Below, one piece after another: positions 18,480 through 27,374 of a DNA stretch of 37,742 nucleotides. The translations under genes and the position numbers were made by a program. This DNA comes from Chromatiales bacterium (GTDB taxonomy: Bacteria; Pseudomonadota; Gammaproteobacteria; JAGRCI01), in contig JAGRGI010000066.1 in assembly GCA_020445565.1 (NCBI GenBank), positions 1-37,742 of the forward strand, given 5' to 3'. The notes under the pieces are model-generated. The model ran no database searches. It was given only the letters and a program-made list of their open reading frames with translations, and was not told the DNA's origin. Positions within the stretch are counted from its first letter, which is position 1, and each line of letters begins with the position of its first letter.

Positions 18480-20216
18480 ATGGCCACCGTAGACTCCACC
18501 GCCGTCACCATGAACGAGATCGATCAGCCACCACAGCGTGGTATCGACCGGCTTTCCTGGTTGCGACTGGTCGGCGTCATGGTGGGCATGGCAGCCAGCG
18601 TTGCCATCGGTGTGGCGGTGGTGCTGTGGTCGCAGGACCCGACGTTCAGCCCCTTGTACCCGGACTTGTCCAAAAACGACACGGTGGACGTGATGGACGC
18701 CTTGCGCACGGCCGGTCTGCCATTTGAGGTGGACCCGGCCACCGGCGTGCTCATGGTGCCGGCCGATAAGGTGCACGAGGCCCGTATGCAGATGGCCGCC
18801 CTGGGTCTGCCCAAGGCCGCCAGCACCGGTTTCGAACTGCTCGACAAGGAACAGGGCTTCGGCACCAGCCGCTTCATGGAGCGGGCGCAATACCAGCGCG
18901 CCCTGGAAGGGGAGCTGGCCCGCACCATCGTTTCGCTGAACGCGGTGCGCAATGCCCGCGTGCATCTGGCCGTACCCAAGCAATCGGTGTTCGTGCGCAA
19001 TCGCAAGCAGCCCAGCGCCTCGGTTCTGTTGGACCTGTATCCGGGGCGCAGCCTGGAACGGGGTCAGGTGGACGCTATCATTCATACGGTGGCCTCCAGC
19101 GTGCCTGAGCTGGAGTCCGGCCGGGTTACCGTGGTGGATCAGAAGGGGCGGGTGTTGAGCCGGCCGGATCGCGACAGCGACATGGAGCTGAGCGATACCC
19201 AGTTTGAGTACACGCAGAAGGTGGAGAGTCACTACAAGCAGCGTGTGGAGGACATACTGGCGCCGATCCTGGGGGCCGACCGCATCCATGCCGAGGTTAC
19301 CGCCGATGTGGATTTCACCCGCACCGAACAGACCCGCGAGGTGTTCAACCCGGACATGCCGGCGGTACGCAGCGAGCAACAGGTAAAGGAAGAGAGCCGC
19401 CTTCAGATCCCGGTGGGGATTCCCGGCGCCCTGAGCAATCAACCGCCCGGTGCCGGCCAGGCTCCGGAGGTCGCCAAGGGTGACAACGGACAGCAGAACA
19501 CGCCTCTTTCCACCAGTAACCGCAGCACCCGTAACTACGAGCTGGACAAGACCATCAGCCATACCCGCATGGCCCCAGGTTCCCTGCGTCGCCTGTCGGT
19601 GGCAGTGGTGGTGGACAACCAGGAACGCCTCAAGTCCGGCGGCGGCGTGGAGCGTCTGCCGGTCAGCGGGGAAGACCTGGAACGCTACACCAACCTGATC
19701 AAGCAGGCGGTAGGTTTCGATGCCCAGCGCGGTGACAGCGTGGAGGTGATCAACGCCTCTTTCCAAGCCGCCGAGGTGCCGGAACCCCTGCCGGAGCTGC
19801 CGCTGTGGCAGCAACCCTGGGTGCAGGATGCCGCCAAACAATTGCTGGCCGCCTTGCTGGTGCTGATCCTGGTGTTCGCGGTGCTACGGCCGACCCTGCG
19901 TGCCTTGGTGGCCAGGGAGGAGCCGGTCAAGCAGGAGCTGCTGGGCGAGTTGATCGAAACCAAAGAAGGCATGATGCGGCGCATGCCCGACGGCACCATG
20001 GTACCAGCGGAAGAGGGCGCCGAGGGCGAGCTGGTCGACGACGAGAAGGAAAAAGCCGCCGATACCGGCAACATCCCCGGCTTGAGCAACGACGAACTGG
20101 CCCGTCTGGAAGGGCCCATGGCCTACGAGGCCCGGCTGGAACTGGCGCGCCGCATGGTGGACGACGATCCCAAGCGGGTGGCGCAACTGGTCAAGAATTG
20201 GATTGCCGAATCATGA
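18480..20216 (+). CDS. fliF: Flagellar MS-ring protein FliF
   Basis: A 578-residue inner-membrane protein, the usual size. Transmembrane helices at about 29-50 and 451-470 flank a large periplasmic part with the YscJ/FliF ring-building motifs (RVHLAVPKQSVFVRN about 160-175). The last ~45 residues (ARLEGPMAYEARLELARRMV onward) form the FliG-binding tail. FliF polymerises into the MS ring, the base for export gate and rotor. Between the C-terminal helix and the tail is an acidic linker (EEGAEGELVDDEKEK). Confidence 0.96.
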   Translation: MATVDSTAVTMNEIDQPPQRGIDRLSWLRLVGVMVGMAASVAIGVAVVLWSQDPTFSPLYPDLSKNDTVDVMDALRTAGLPFEVDPATGVLMVPADKVHEARMQMAALGLPKAASTGFELLDKEQGFGTSRFMERAQYQRALEGELARTIVSLNAVRNARVHLAVPKQSVFVRNRKQPSASVLLDLYPGRSLERGQVDAIIHTVASSVPELESGRVTVVDQKGRVLSRPDRDSDMELSDTQFEYTQKVESHYKQRVEDILAPILGADRIHAEVTADVDFTRTEQTREVFNPDMPAVRSEQQVKEESRLQIPVGIPGALSNQPPGAGQAPEVAKGDNGQQNTPLSTSNRSTRNYELDKTISHTRMAPGSLRRLSVAVVVDNQERLKSGGGVERLPVSGEDLERYTNLIKQAVGFDAQRGDSVEVINASFQAAEVPEPLPELPLWQQPWVQDAAKQLLAALLVLILVFAVLRPTLRALVAREEPVKQELLGELIETKEGMMRRMPDGTMVPAEEGAEGELVDDEKEKAADTGNIPGLSNDELARLEGPMAYEARLELARRMVDDDPKRVAQLVKNWIAES

Positions 20217-20249
20217 TCGCCTTCAGTCTGTCTATTCCGGGTGGCTGGC

Positions 20250-21275
20250 ATGCCTGACACCACCACCAGCGAAGCCACTGCCCTGGCCGTACCCGGCATC
20301 GAACGGGCGGCGATTCTGTTGATGGCCCTGGGCGAAAAACACGCCGCGGAAATCCTGCGTCACATGGGGCCGAAAGAGGTTCAGGGCGTGGGGCAGGCCA
20401 TGGCCGGTCTGTACAACATTTCCTCGGACATGGTGGAGCACGTGGTTGGCGTGTTCGTCGATCAGATCCGCAAACAGACCGCCTTGGGCGTGGATGCCGA
20501 CGACTACATCCGCAATGTCCTCAACACCGCCCTGGGCGAGGACAAGGCCGGTGGTGTCATCGACCGCATCCTGCTGGGACGCAACAGCCGTGGTTTGGAC
20601 CAGCTCAAGTGGATGGATCCGCGCGCCATCGCTGAACTGATTCGCAATGAACACCCGCAGATCATGGCCATCGTGCTGTCCATTCTGGAATCCGACGTGG
20701 CCGCCCAGGTATTGGCCGAATTCGGCGAACGGGTGCGGCATGACGTGATCATGCGCGTGGCCACCCTGGATTCCATTCAGCCCGACGCCTTGCAGGAGCT
20801 TAACGACATCATGGAGAGCCAGTTCGCCAAGAATGCCAACGTGAAGACCGCCCAGATCGGCGGCATCAAGACCGCCGCGGATATCCTCAATCTGGTGGAG
20901 GGCTCTATCGAGAGTGCCGTCATGGAGCAGATCAAGGAACTGGACGAGGACCTGGGCCAGCAGATTCAGGACAAAATGTTCGTGTTCGAGAATCTCATCG
21001 GTGTGGACGACCGGGGAATCCAGGCCCTGCTGCGGGAGGTGGCCTCCGATCAACTGCTGCTGGCACTTAAGGGTGCCGACGAGGAACTCAAGGAAAAAAT
21101 CTTCCGCAACATGTCCAAGCGTGCCGCAGAGATGATGCGCGACGACCTGGAGGCGGCACCGCCGGCCAAGCTCAGCGACGTGGAATCGGCGCAGAAGGAA
21201 ATACTGACCACGGCACGTCGCTTGGCCGATTCCGGCGAGATCTCGCTGGGCGGTGGAGGCGAGGAGCTTGTCTAG
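20250..21275 (+). CDS. fliG: Flagellar motor switch protein FliG
   Basis: A 341-residue cytoplasmic rotor protein. The N-terminal domain (about 15-100) binds FliF (ERAAILLMALGE, LRHMGPKEVQ). The middle armadillo-like domain includes EHPQIMAIVLS. The C-terminal domain holds the charged torque helix that interacts with MotA (LLREVASDQLLLALKGADEELKEKIFRNMSKRA). I chose the ATG at 20250, which has GGGTGG upstream; a GTG at 20241 in frame is the alternative. It starts 33 bases after fliF, and its end overlaps the beginning of fliH. Confidence 0.95.
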   Translation: MPDTTTSEATALAVPGIERAAILLMALGEKHAAEILRHMGPKEVQGVGQAMAGLYNISSDMVEHVVGVFVDQIRKQTALGVDADDYIRNVLNTALGEDKAGGVIDRILLGRNSRGLDQLKWMDPRAIAELIRNEHPQIMAIVLSILESDVAAQVLAEFGERVRHDVIMRVATLDSIQPDALQELNDIMESQFAKNANVKTAQIGGIKTAADILNLVEGSIESAVMEQIKELDEDLGQQIQDKMFVFENLIGVDDRGIQALLREVASDQLLLALKGADEELKEKIFRNMSKRAAEMMRDDLEAAPPAKLSDVESAQKEILTTARRLADSGEISLGGGGEELV

Positions 21276-21957
21276 GCACTCTGTCGAAGATGGCCTGGAG
21301 CAATGGACGCGCTGGGAGATCCCGGATCTGGATGCCGAGCCCGAGGTGGAGGAACCCGAGGCGCTGGAACCCACGCCGACGGCACCGACCATCGAAGAGA
21401 TCGAACGCATTCAGAAGCAGGCCTACGACGAGGCCTACGAGCAAGGTCGCAACCAGGGTTTTGAATTCGGTCATCGCGAGGGTTTGGAGCAGGGACGGCG
21501 TGAGCTGGATGAGGAAAAGGCGGCTCTGCGAAAGCAGATCGAACAGTTTCGCTCGCTGATAAAACACCTCAGCGAACCCTTCGCCGATCTGGATGATCAG
21601 GTAGAAGAAGAGCTGGTCGCGCTTTCCATCGCCCTGGTGCGTCAGTTGGTACGGCGGGAACTGCGTACCGATCCGGGCCAAGTGGTGGCCATCGTGCGTG
21701 AGTCCCTGCGCGTGTTGCCGGTGGCGGCGCGCAAAATCTGTATTCATCTCCATCCTGAAGATGTGGACCTGGTCCGTGAAGCCTTCGCCCTCGACGAGCA
21801 GGATACCTCCATCGGCTTTCAGGACGATCCCACCCTGTCTCGCGGCGGCTGCCGCATCACCAGCGAAAATTCCCAGGTAGACGCTACGCTGGAGAGTCGC
21901 CTTAACGCCCTGATCGCGGCCAATTTCGGCGGGGAACGGGTGGAGGATCAGGAGTGA
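21268..21957 (+). CDS. fliH: Flagellar export ATPase regulator FliH
   Basis: About 229 residues. FliH binds FliI and regulates the export ATPase, holding it at the C ring. Seen are an acidic Pro/Glu-rich N-terminus (about 15-45), the FliH glycine/glutamate-type heptads ([21 protein letters not shown]) and the globular C-terminal domain (about 110-225) ending in [10 protein letters not shown]. The start is uncertain: a TTG at 21268 has GGAGG eight bases upstream, while a GTG at 21253 in the same frame would add five residues. Either way it overlaps fliG. It ends in a four-base GTGA overlap with fliI. Confidence 0.9.
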   Translation: MSRHSVEDGLEQWTRWEIPDLDAEPEVEEPEALEPTPTAPTIEEIERIQKQAYDEAYEQGRNQGFEFGHREGLEQGRRELDEEKAALRKQIEQFRSLIKHLSEPFADLDDQVEEELVALSIALVRQLVRRELRTDPGQVVAIVRESLRVLPVAARKICIHLHPEDVDLVREAFALDEQDTSIGFQDDPTLSRGGCRITSENSQVDATLESRLNALIAANFGGERVEDQE

Positions 21958-23330
21958 GCGCCTTGGCCGCTGCGGCTGCGTGGCCCCGTTCGGGGATCTG
22001 GGCGGGTCGCGTCGCAGCTTATCGAGACCGCCTGGAGCCCCTGGGGCCGCCGGTAGTGGAGGGCAAGCTGGTGCGTATGGTCGGTCTGACCCTGGAGGCG
22101 GTCGGTTGCCGCGCAGCAGTGGGCTCGCGCTGTCATATCGTCAGTCCCCTGGGCGGACGTATCGAGGCCGAGGTGGTCGGTTTCGCCGGCGAACGCCTCT
22201 ACCTGATGCCCACCGGCACCCTGCACGGCCTGGAGCCGGAGTCGCGGGTCATCCCCCTGGCCGATTCCACCGCGGTGGGGGTTGGTCCGGAATTGCTCGG
22301 CCGGGTGGTGGATGGTGCCGGCAAACCCCTGGATGGCAAAGGCCCGATTAACTATAGCGATTGGCGTTCCCTGGCCGGCCGCAGCTTCAACCCACTGAGC
22401 CGCCAACCCATTCGTGAACCCCTGGACGTGGGGGTGCGCTCCATCAATGCCCTGCTCAGCGTCGGCCGCGGTCAACGCCTGGGCCTGTTCGCCGGCAGTG
22501 GCGTGGGCAAGAGTGTGTTGCTGGGCATGATGACCCGCTTCACCGAGGCGGATGTGATCGTCGTGGGCCTGATCGGCGAGCGCGGCCGCGAGGTCAAGGA
22601 ATTCGTGCAGAAGATTCTGGGCGAGTCCGGGCTGGCGCGCGCCGTGGTGGTGGCCACCCCGGCCGATCACCCGCCGCTGATGCGTCTGCACGGGGCGATG
22701 CTGGCCACCAGCATCGCCGAATATTTTCGCGATCAGGGTCACCAGGTGTTGCTCCTGATGGACTCCCTGACCCGCTTCGCTCAGGCGCAACGTGAGATCG
22801 CCCTGGCCATCAACGAACCGCCCGCCACCAAGGGCTATCCACCGTCGGTGTTTGCCAAGTTGCCGCAGTTGGTCGAGCGTGCCGGTAACGGCGAGGAGGG
22901 CGGCGGCTCCATCACCGCCTTTTATACGGTGCTGGCGGAAGGGGACGACACCAACGACCCCATCGCCGACGCTGCCCGGGCCATTCTGGATGGCCATGTG
23001 GTGCTGTCGCGCGAGATTGCCGATGCCGGGCATTACCCCGCCATCGATATCGAGGCCTCGGTGAGCCGCGCTATGAGCGACATTACCGAAGCGGGACATC
23101 GCGAGGCGGCGCGCCGCTTCAAGCAGGTGTATTCCACCTATCAGCGCAATCGGGATCTGATCAGCGTGGGTGCCTACCAGCGCGGCAGCGACCCGCGTAT
23201 CGACGAGGCCATCGCCATGAATCCCCGTCAGATGGCCTTTCTGCAACAGGACATGAACCAGTCCGTGAACCTTGCTGACAGCGTCGGCGCCCTGTTGACA
23301 CTGACTGCCGAAACCCAGAAACCGAGGTAA
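21954..23330 (+). CDS. fliI: Flagellum-specific ATPase FliI
   Basis: A 458-residue homologue of F1-ATPase beta that energises unfolding and release of flagellar export substrates. Walker A AGSGVGKS at 180-187, the IGERGREV segment near 207-214, Walker B LLLMD at 266-270 and [13 protein letters not shown] at about 295 are all present. The GTG start at 21954 is set by GGAGG (about eight bases upstream) and the overlap with the fliH stop. It is followed after six bases by fliJ. Confidence 0.96.
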   Translation: MSALAAAAAWPRSGIWAGRVAAYRDRLEPLGPPVVEGKLVRMVGLTLEAVGCRAAVGSRCHIVSPLGGRIEAEVVGFAGERLYLMPTGTLHGLEPESRVIPLADSTAVGVGPELLGRVVDGAGKPLDGKGPINYSDWRSLAGRSFNPLSRQPIREPLDVGVRSINALLSVGRGQRLGLFAGSGVGKSVLLGMMTRFTEADVIVVGLIGERGREVKEFVQKILGESGLARAVVVATPADHPPLMRLHGAMLATSIAEYFRDQGHQVLLLMDSLTRFAQAQREIALAINEPPATKGYPPSVFAKLPQLVERAGNGEEGGGSITAFYTVLAEGDDTNDPIADAARAILDGHVVLSREIADAGHYPAIDIEASVSRAMSDITEAGHREAARRFKQVYSTYQRNRDLISVGAYQRGSDPRIDEAIAMNPRQMAFLQQDMNQSVNLADSVGALLTLTAETQKPR

Positions 23331-23336
23331 GCCGGC

Positions 23337-23774
23337 ATGGTGGATTCCAAACGCCTCGATCCCTTGGTTCTGCTGGCCGCCAATCGCGAACAGGCGGCGG
23401 CCAGGGAACTGGGCCGTTCCCGCGACCGACTCAAGGAACAGGAGCTGCGTCTGGATGAATTGATGCGCTTCCGTGAAGACTGCGCCGACAAACTGCGCCA
23501 TGCCAGCAACCGTGGTCTTGGGGTCGGTCAGCTACAGGGCTACCAGCGCTTTCTCTCGCGTCTCAACGAGGCCATCGTGCAGTTGGAGGGGCTGGTGGAT
23601 CAGGCCCAGCGGGAGGTCGAGAACAGCCGTCAGGGTTGGTTCGAGGAACGCAGCCGCAAACGGGCCCTGCATCACGCCGCCGACCGCTCCCGCGCCCACG
23701 AGGCCAAACAACGGGATCGGGTGGAGCAGCGGGAGAACGACGAACGCGGCCAACGGCGTCGGGATGAGGGTTGA
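23337..23774 (+). CDS. fliJ: Flagellar export chaperone FliJ
   Basis: A 145-residue, almost entirely helical, highly charged protein, the usual size and composition of FliJ. FliJ forms an antiparallel coiled coil that projects into the FliI ring and connects it to FlhA, and it escorts chaperones. Sequence conservation in this family is low, so the call relies on length, the long coiled coil (about 10-140), the YQRFLSRLNEAI segment and the place after fliI. It ends the operon; the next gene is convergent, and fliK, which often follows, is not in the window. Confidence 0.9.
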   Translation: MVDSKRLDPLVLLAANREQAAARELGRSRDRLKEQELRLDELMRFREDCADKLRHASNRGLGVGQLQGYQRFLSRLNEAIVQLEGLVDQAQREVENSRQGWFEERSRKRALHHAADRSRAHEAKQRDRVEQRENDERGQRRRDEG

Positions 23775-23844
23775 CGGACTGCCTTGCTGAGACGTTTGGC
23801 AGGTGCGGAAAACCGAAGCTCCGCGTGCCACGGCGAAAAATCCG

Positions 23845-25236
23845 TTAAACACACGCTGGCAACCGGACCAGGAACTCGCTTCCCTGGCCTTCGGTACTGC
23901 GGGCACCGATGCTGCCGTTCATGAGTTCGATCAGCCGTTTGGTGATGGTCAGGCCGATTCCGGTGCCTTGAATGGCATCGGCCTCACCGTGACGCACGAA
24001 GGGGTCGAATACCGTTTGCAACTCCTCCTCGCTCATGCCGTGGCCCGTGTCGGCGACGCGGAAGGCGATGTCATTGCCGCTGCGCTCGATGGAAATATCC
24101 ACACTCCCGTTGGTGCGGTTGTACTTGATGGCGTTGCTGGTGAGGTTGATGAGTACCTGTTTCAAGCGCAGGTGGTCAGCTCTGACCGTAATAACTTCAT
24201 CGGCGATGGCCAGTCCCAGCTGAATTCCGCTTTGTTCCGCAACCGGGCCGAGCATGGTCATCACTTCGTCCATGACCGAGCGTACGGTCACGTCCTGAAT
24301 CTCCACATGCAGTACCCCGGATTCCACTTTGGCGAGATCCAGCACCTCGTTGATGAGCTGCAAGAGATGCTCGCCGGCCTGGAGTATCTCCTCGACCGCA
24401 TCGCGCTGCATCTCATCCAGACCCTTGACGTCGCTCTCCAGCAATTGGGCAAACCCCAGGATCGCGTTCAGCGGTGTGCGCAGTTCATGGCTCATGCGGG
24501 AGAGAAATTCGGATTTCGCCTGGTTGGCCTTTTCCGCTGCGGCCACAGCCTGACGAAGTTGAATCTGACTGGTCTGGAGTTTTTCCGTCATCAGGTTGAA
24601 TGCCTGGGCGGTTTTGGCCAGCTCGTCACGGCCGCGTACCGGCGTTCGGTAGGACAGATCGCCCTGGGAGAGCTTGCGCGAAGCGACGCGCAGAAACTTC
24701 AGTTCGCGGGTCAGGTAGGTTCCCAGGGCGAAAGAGAACAGGGCGGTCAGCGACATTTCGACCAGGGCGATAATGACCGTGCGCCGACGCGCCTCGCTCA
24801 TTACCGTGTTGATGGTGTCGGTGGCGATCCCCAGTTCCACGGCGCCGAAGGAAATATTGCCGACCATGACATGGGCGGTCGTGTCGAACACCCCGTCGTC
24901 GACCTGGGTCAGGTCGTGATCGGCCCGAAACGGCTGGCGAAGGTGTTGCGGGTCACCGCCTTCCGCAAGCACGGTATCGTTGTCACGTACCCTTGCGTAT
25001 ACCAGACGGGGGTTCTTCAGCACCTCTTGGACGAAGCTTTCCAACGAGGCCAGGTCGGTGCTCAGCACGGCATCCTTGGTGGTCGTGGCGAACAGGGTGG
25101 CAGTGGTCCGCGCGTGATTGATCAATTGGTCCTCGTTGGAATCGCGCAGCAAGCCCAGACTGCTGACGATCAATATCGCCAGAAGCAAGGCTTCGATCGC
25201 GGCGATACCGAGTATGGTCTTGAGTCGGAACGACAT
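23845..25236 (-). CDS. Orphan sensor histidine kinase coupled to a PhnD-like protein
   Basis: A 463-residue kinase: TM1 about 9-30, a ~120-residue periplasmic domain (31-150) with a LASLESFVQEVLKNPRLVYARV stretch like that of double-sensor/CACHE-type kinases, TM2 about 153-173, HAMP (about 174-225), a coiled coil, HisKA with H250 (MSHELRTPLNAILGF) and HATPase with N368 (NLTSNAIKYN), G1 DTGHG (396-400) and G2 GTGIGL (424-429). All catalytic motifs are intact. It begins six bases after the PhnD-like gene, so they are co-transcribed. No response regulator lies beside it and it has no receiver domain of its own. I infer that the binding protein presents a ligand to the periplasmic domain. Confidence 0.9.
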   Translation of the reverse strand: MSFRLKTILGIAAIEALLLAILIVSSLGLLRDSNEDQLINHARTTATLFATTTKDAVLSTDLASLESFVQEVLKNPRLVYARVRDNDTVLAEGGDPQHLRQPFRADHDLTQVDDGVFDTTAHVMVGNISFGAVELGIATDTINTVMSEARRRTVIIALVEMSLTALFSFALGTYLTRELKFLRVASRKLSQGDLSYRTPVRGRDELAKTAQAFNLMTEKLQTSQIQLRQAVAAAEKANQAKSEFLSRMSHELRTPLNAILGFAQLLESDVKGLDEMQRDAVEEILQAGEHLLQLINEVLDLAKVESGVLHVEIQDVTVRSVMDEVMTMLGPVAEQSGIQLGLAIADEVITVRADHLRLKQVLINLTSNAIKYNRTNGSVDISIERSGNDIAFRVADTGHGMSEEELQTVFDPFVRHGEADAIQGTGIGLTITKRLIELMNGSIGARSTEGQGSEFLVRLPACV

Positions 25237-25242
25237 GCAGGG

Positions 25243-26070
25243 TTATCCCTTGATCAGCGCTTCCAGCAGATCGATACCCAACTCCCTCACGTCATTCCAA
25301 TCGCTGTCCTGGCCTGCTTCGATGCCGGTGAAACCGATGGTCTTCAGCGCTGCCCGTCCTTCAGCGTCCTGGTCCATGGCCACCATGGCCGCTTGCAGTG
25401 TTGTCACCGCCTGCGGATCCACACCAGGCAACGCCGCGAAGGCGTGCGGCGTATAGCCCTTGGTGGTCCACAGCACCCGCAGCTGATCTCGGATATCGTG
25501 GGAAACATTGTTGAAGGTTCGCTTGATTCCGCCACCCGCCGGCATCAGACCCTTGGCGACGCTGCGGTAGACCGAATCATGGGAAGAGACATATTTGGGC
25601 TCAAAGGCGATGCCACGACGCTTCAATTCGGCGCGGGGAAGCACACTGGCGGCAAAAGCAGCCGGGCTGGGGAAGGCCAAGGTCTGTCCTTGCAGGTCCG
25701 AGAGTTCATGATAGGGGCTGTCCCTGCGGGTAACGACGATGCCCTGGATGAGCTTGTCCTTTTGTCGCGCGAACACCTGGTAACCCGGATCGCGATGAAA
25801 CACCGTGTAGTGGTAGGGATTCATGTACGCGATGTCGTACTCGCCCGTCCCGCAACGCCTCTCGAACTCCGGGATGTTGGGCGCCGTCTTGAAACTCAAA
25901 CGGTAACCCGTCTTCGCACTCAGATAACTCAGTATCGGCACCCACGCCTTGGCCAGCTCACTGGCCGACTGTTGCGGCACGATACCGAAGCTCAGGGTTA
26001 CCGGCCCGGCGGTCGCCGGCCGCAGCGCAACCAGCAGTAACGGGACCAGCCAATAGGGGAGCGGTTTCAT
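25243..26070 (-). CDS. PhnD-like periplasmic substrate-binding protein
   Basis: A 275-residue protein with a signal peptide (1-21, ending ATA) followed by the typical phosphate/phosphite/phosphonate-binding start VTLSFGIVPQQSASELAKAW. Other family features are DIAYMNPYHYTVF (79-91), DLQGQTLAFPSPAAFAASVLP (125-145) and SHDSVYRSVAKGLMPAGGG (163-181). No permease or ATPase gene is near, so transport is unlikely. Its gene is six bases from a histidine kinase, which points to a sensory role, as known for other binding protein-kinase pairs. The start at 26070 was chosen for the signal peptide; the open frame to 26271 adds a basic, low-complexity stretch that is not signal-like. The ligand is unknown. 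Confidence 0.85.
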   Translation of the reverse strand: MKPLPYWLVPLLLVALRPATAGPVTLSFGIVPQQSASELAKAWVPILSYLSAKTGYRLSFKTAPNIPEFERRCGTGEYDIAYMNPYHYTVFHRDPGYQVFARQKDKLIQGIVVTRRDSPYHELSDLQGQTLAFPSPAAFAASVLPRAELKRRGIAFEPKYVSSHDSVYRSVAKGLMPAGGGIKRTFNNVSHDIRDQLRVLWTTKGYTPHAFAALPGVDPQAVTTLQAAMVAMDQDAEGRAALKTIGFTGIEAGQDSDWNDVRELGIDLLEALIKG

Positions 26071-26529
26071 CTCGGTAGGACTCCGCAGGGCGGCCAGGGA
26101 TGAACTGCGAGATCGGCAATGGCGGAGAAAACTTGATTGCGCAGGGGGGCGACAGGGAGGGGGCCGAAAGAGGCGGTGGTGCGACGTCACGGTCTCGAAC
26201 GGCCAAACCCGATCGATACGTGGGCACAGCACCCGATCACACGGTATTCGATAACTGGATTGCGGTTTCAAAGAAAGTCGTCAATTTGAATCCGGCATTG
26301 GCCTCGCTGTTCAGGCGCTGTTTGATCGGTTGTGCCGATCCACGGATTTGCATTGGCGAACAGGGCAGTGGTTGTTTTCCGGGCTGTGTGGGTGAGGAGC
26401 AATTTGCAACTGGTGGACGACGCAATCGGCGCTATCCCGGCCATGGGGTGGCGGTGTTCCTCGTCGCAATATTCGGGTGAAATCCGGAACCGATTTCGGC
26501 AAATGCCCAGCCACCCGGCATGTTCCGCA
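26071..26529. other. 459-base stretch without a recognisable gene
   Basis: This is the space between the start of the PhnD-like gene and the stop of the PycTM-like gene, both on the minus strand. Frames that are open here have no ribosome site, no family resemblance and poor codon use. It presumably carries the promoter of the PhnD-kinase operon. A minus-strand TTGACG near 26280 is the only -35-like element I noticed, and it has no convincing -10. Confidence 0.5.
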
Positions 26530-27054
26530 TCAAGGACGCAGTATTTCGGCGAAGAAGATCAAGGTCGAACAAATCAGTCCGGTGAAGAAAAAGACATAGC
26601 CCAGGCGTATGTACCGGTATTTGTTCTGCATCAGGTAGATTCCCGAGTAATAGATTTCTTTGACCATAACCTCGTAGCAGGCGTCGGAGTCGTTCAGGAG
26701 CTCTTCCATGTTCCTGGCGTACTCTTCGTAGGAAACGTGGACGTAGTCGCCGAAATAAAGGGGGTTGAAGGTGGGATCATCCGCTGATCGGGGCGTACTT
26801 CGAAAGCTTGCCACCTTTGGAATAACGGTCATCAAGGCAAGGAAGATCGTTACCAGCAAAAAGGCGACCAGCACCACCAAGGCCCCAGTGAAGCGTGGAT
26901 CGGTTACCTTGGTGAGAGAAATTGACAGGAGCACCGACGATACGCCGAGGAGAATGTTTGCCTTGGTGTCGGCCATCTGACTGAAGCTGATCAGATGGAA
27001 GCGCGTCTGGCGTAGTAGGTGATCCAACTGAGCGCGCGGTTCTTGAACCTTCAT
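26530..27054 (-). CDS. Small membrane protein resembling Pycsar effectors (PycTM)
   Basis: A 174-residue protein. The N-terminal helix (RAQLDHLLRQTRFHLISFSQ) leads into MADTKANILLGVSSVLLSIS (27-46), the characteristic start of the Pycsar effector transmembrane family (PycTM, formerly DUF5706), with TM1 about 32-49 and TM2 about 56-79. A soluble acidic loop follows (80-148) and TM3 about 150-170. In known Pycsar defence systems such proteins disrupt the membrane after binding cCMP or cUMP made by a neighbouring cyclase; no cyclase is present here. The ATG at 27054 has GGAGG five bases upstream. Family assignment is from memory of the motif, and the function is unproven. Confidence 0.6.
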   Translation of the reverse strand: MKVQEPRAQLDHLLRQTRFHLISFSQMADTKANILLGVSSVLLSISLTKVTDPRFTGALVVLVAFLLVTIFLALMTVIPKVASFRSTPRSADDPTFNPLYFGDYVHVSYEEYARNMEELLNDSDACYEVMVKEIYYSGIYLMQNKYRYIRLGYVFFFTGLICSTLIFFAEILRP

Positions 27055-27374
27055 GGGAGCCTCCGTGAGGTTGATTGCACCTGCCCAGCAGCTTTTCTGA
27101 GAACGTGCCCTCTTAGGATAGGCATGTTCAGATCGTTACTCTTCAACGTATTTGTTGCCAAGAAATCGGTGATGGCGCCATTCTCGGACAGGCTCTCTGT
27201 GAATCGTTGCCGGCCATGGCAACCACCAGCGAACGGCGCACCAAATCGCCAGCGCCACGCCAAGGCCGTCTATCGGAGTGCCAATATGACCTCCCGCGCC
27301 CTGGCGGGAAGGGGCTATGCCCCGGTTGAGGCGCGGTAGCAGGGTTGGGGGTGATCGGCTGACCGCAGAGACAA
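27055..27374. other. 320-base stretch without a recognisable gene
   Basis: This lies between the start of the PycTM-like gene and the stop of the DoxX gene (both minus strand). No frame shows a start with a ribosome site or any family resemblance. The only structure noticed is the pair of hairpins at 27292-27323. Confidence 0.5.
27292..27323. other. Two tandem hairpins downstream of doxX-like gene
   Basis: TCCCGC (27292-27297) pairs with GCGGGA (27304-27309) across six bases, and GGGGC (27311-27315) pairs with GCCCC (27319-27323) across three. They lie about 50 bases after the DoxX stop in its direction of transcription. There is no T-run, so termination is possible but not established. Confidence 0.35.

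Noticed and set aside
18411..19841. 476-codon frame antisense to fliF
   Set aside because: His- and Gln-rich shadow translation of a clear fliF gene.
21948..23501. 517-codon frame antisense to fliI
   Set aside because: Shadow of fliI, rich in His and Gln, with no known domain.
23803..26040. 745-codon plus-strand frame opposite the kinase and PhnD-like genes
   Set aside because: Both minus-strand genes have all family motifs; the plus frame spans them both and shows no domain.
26071..26529. Small protein frames (for example 26100-26480, plus strand)
   Set aside because: No ribosome site, no family resemblance, and composition like non-coding sequence read in several frames.
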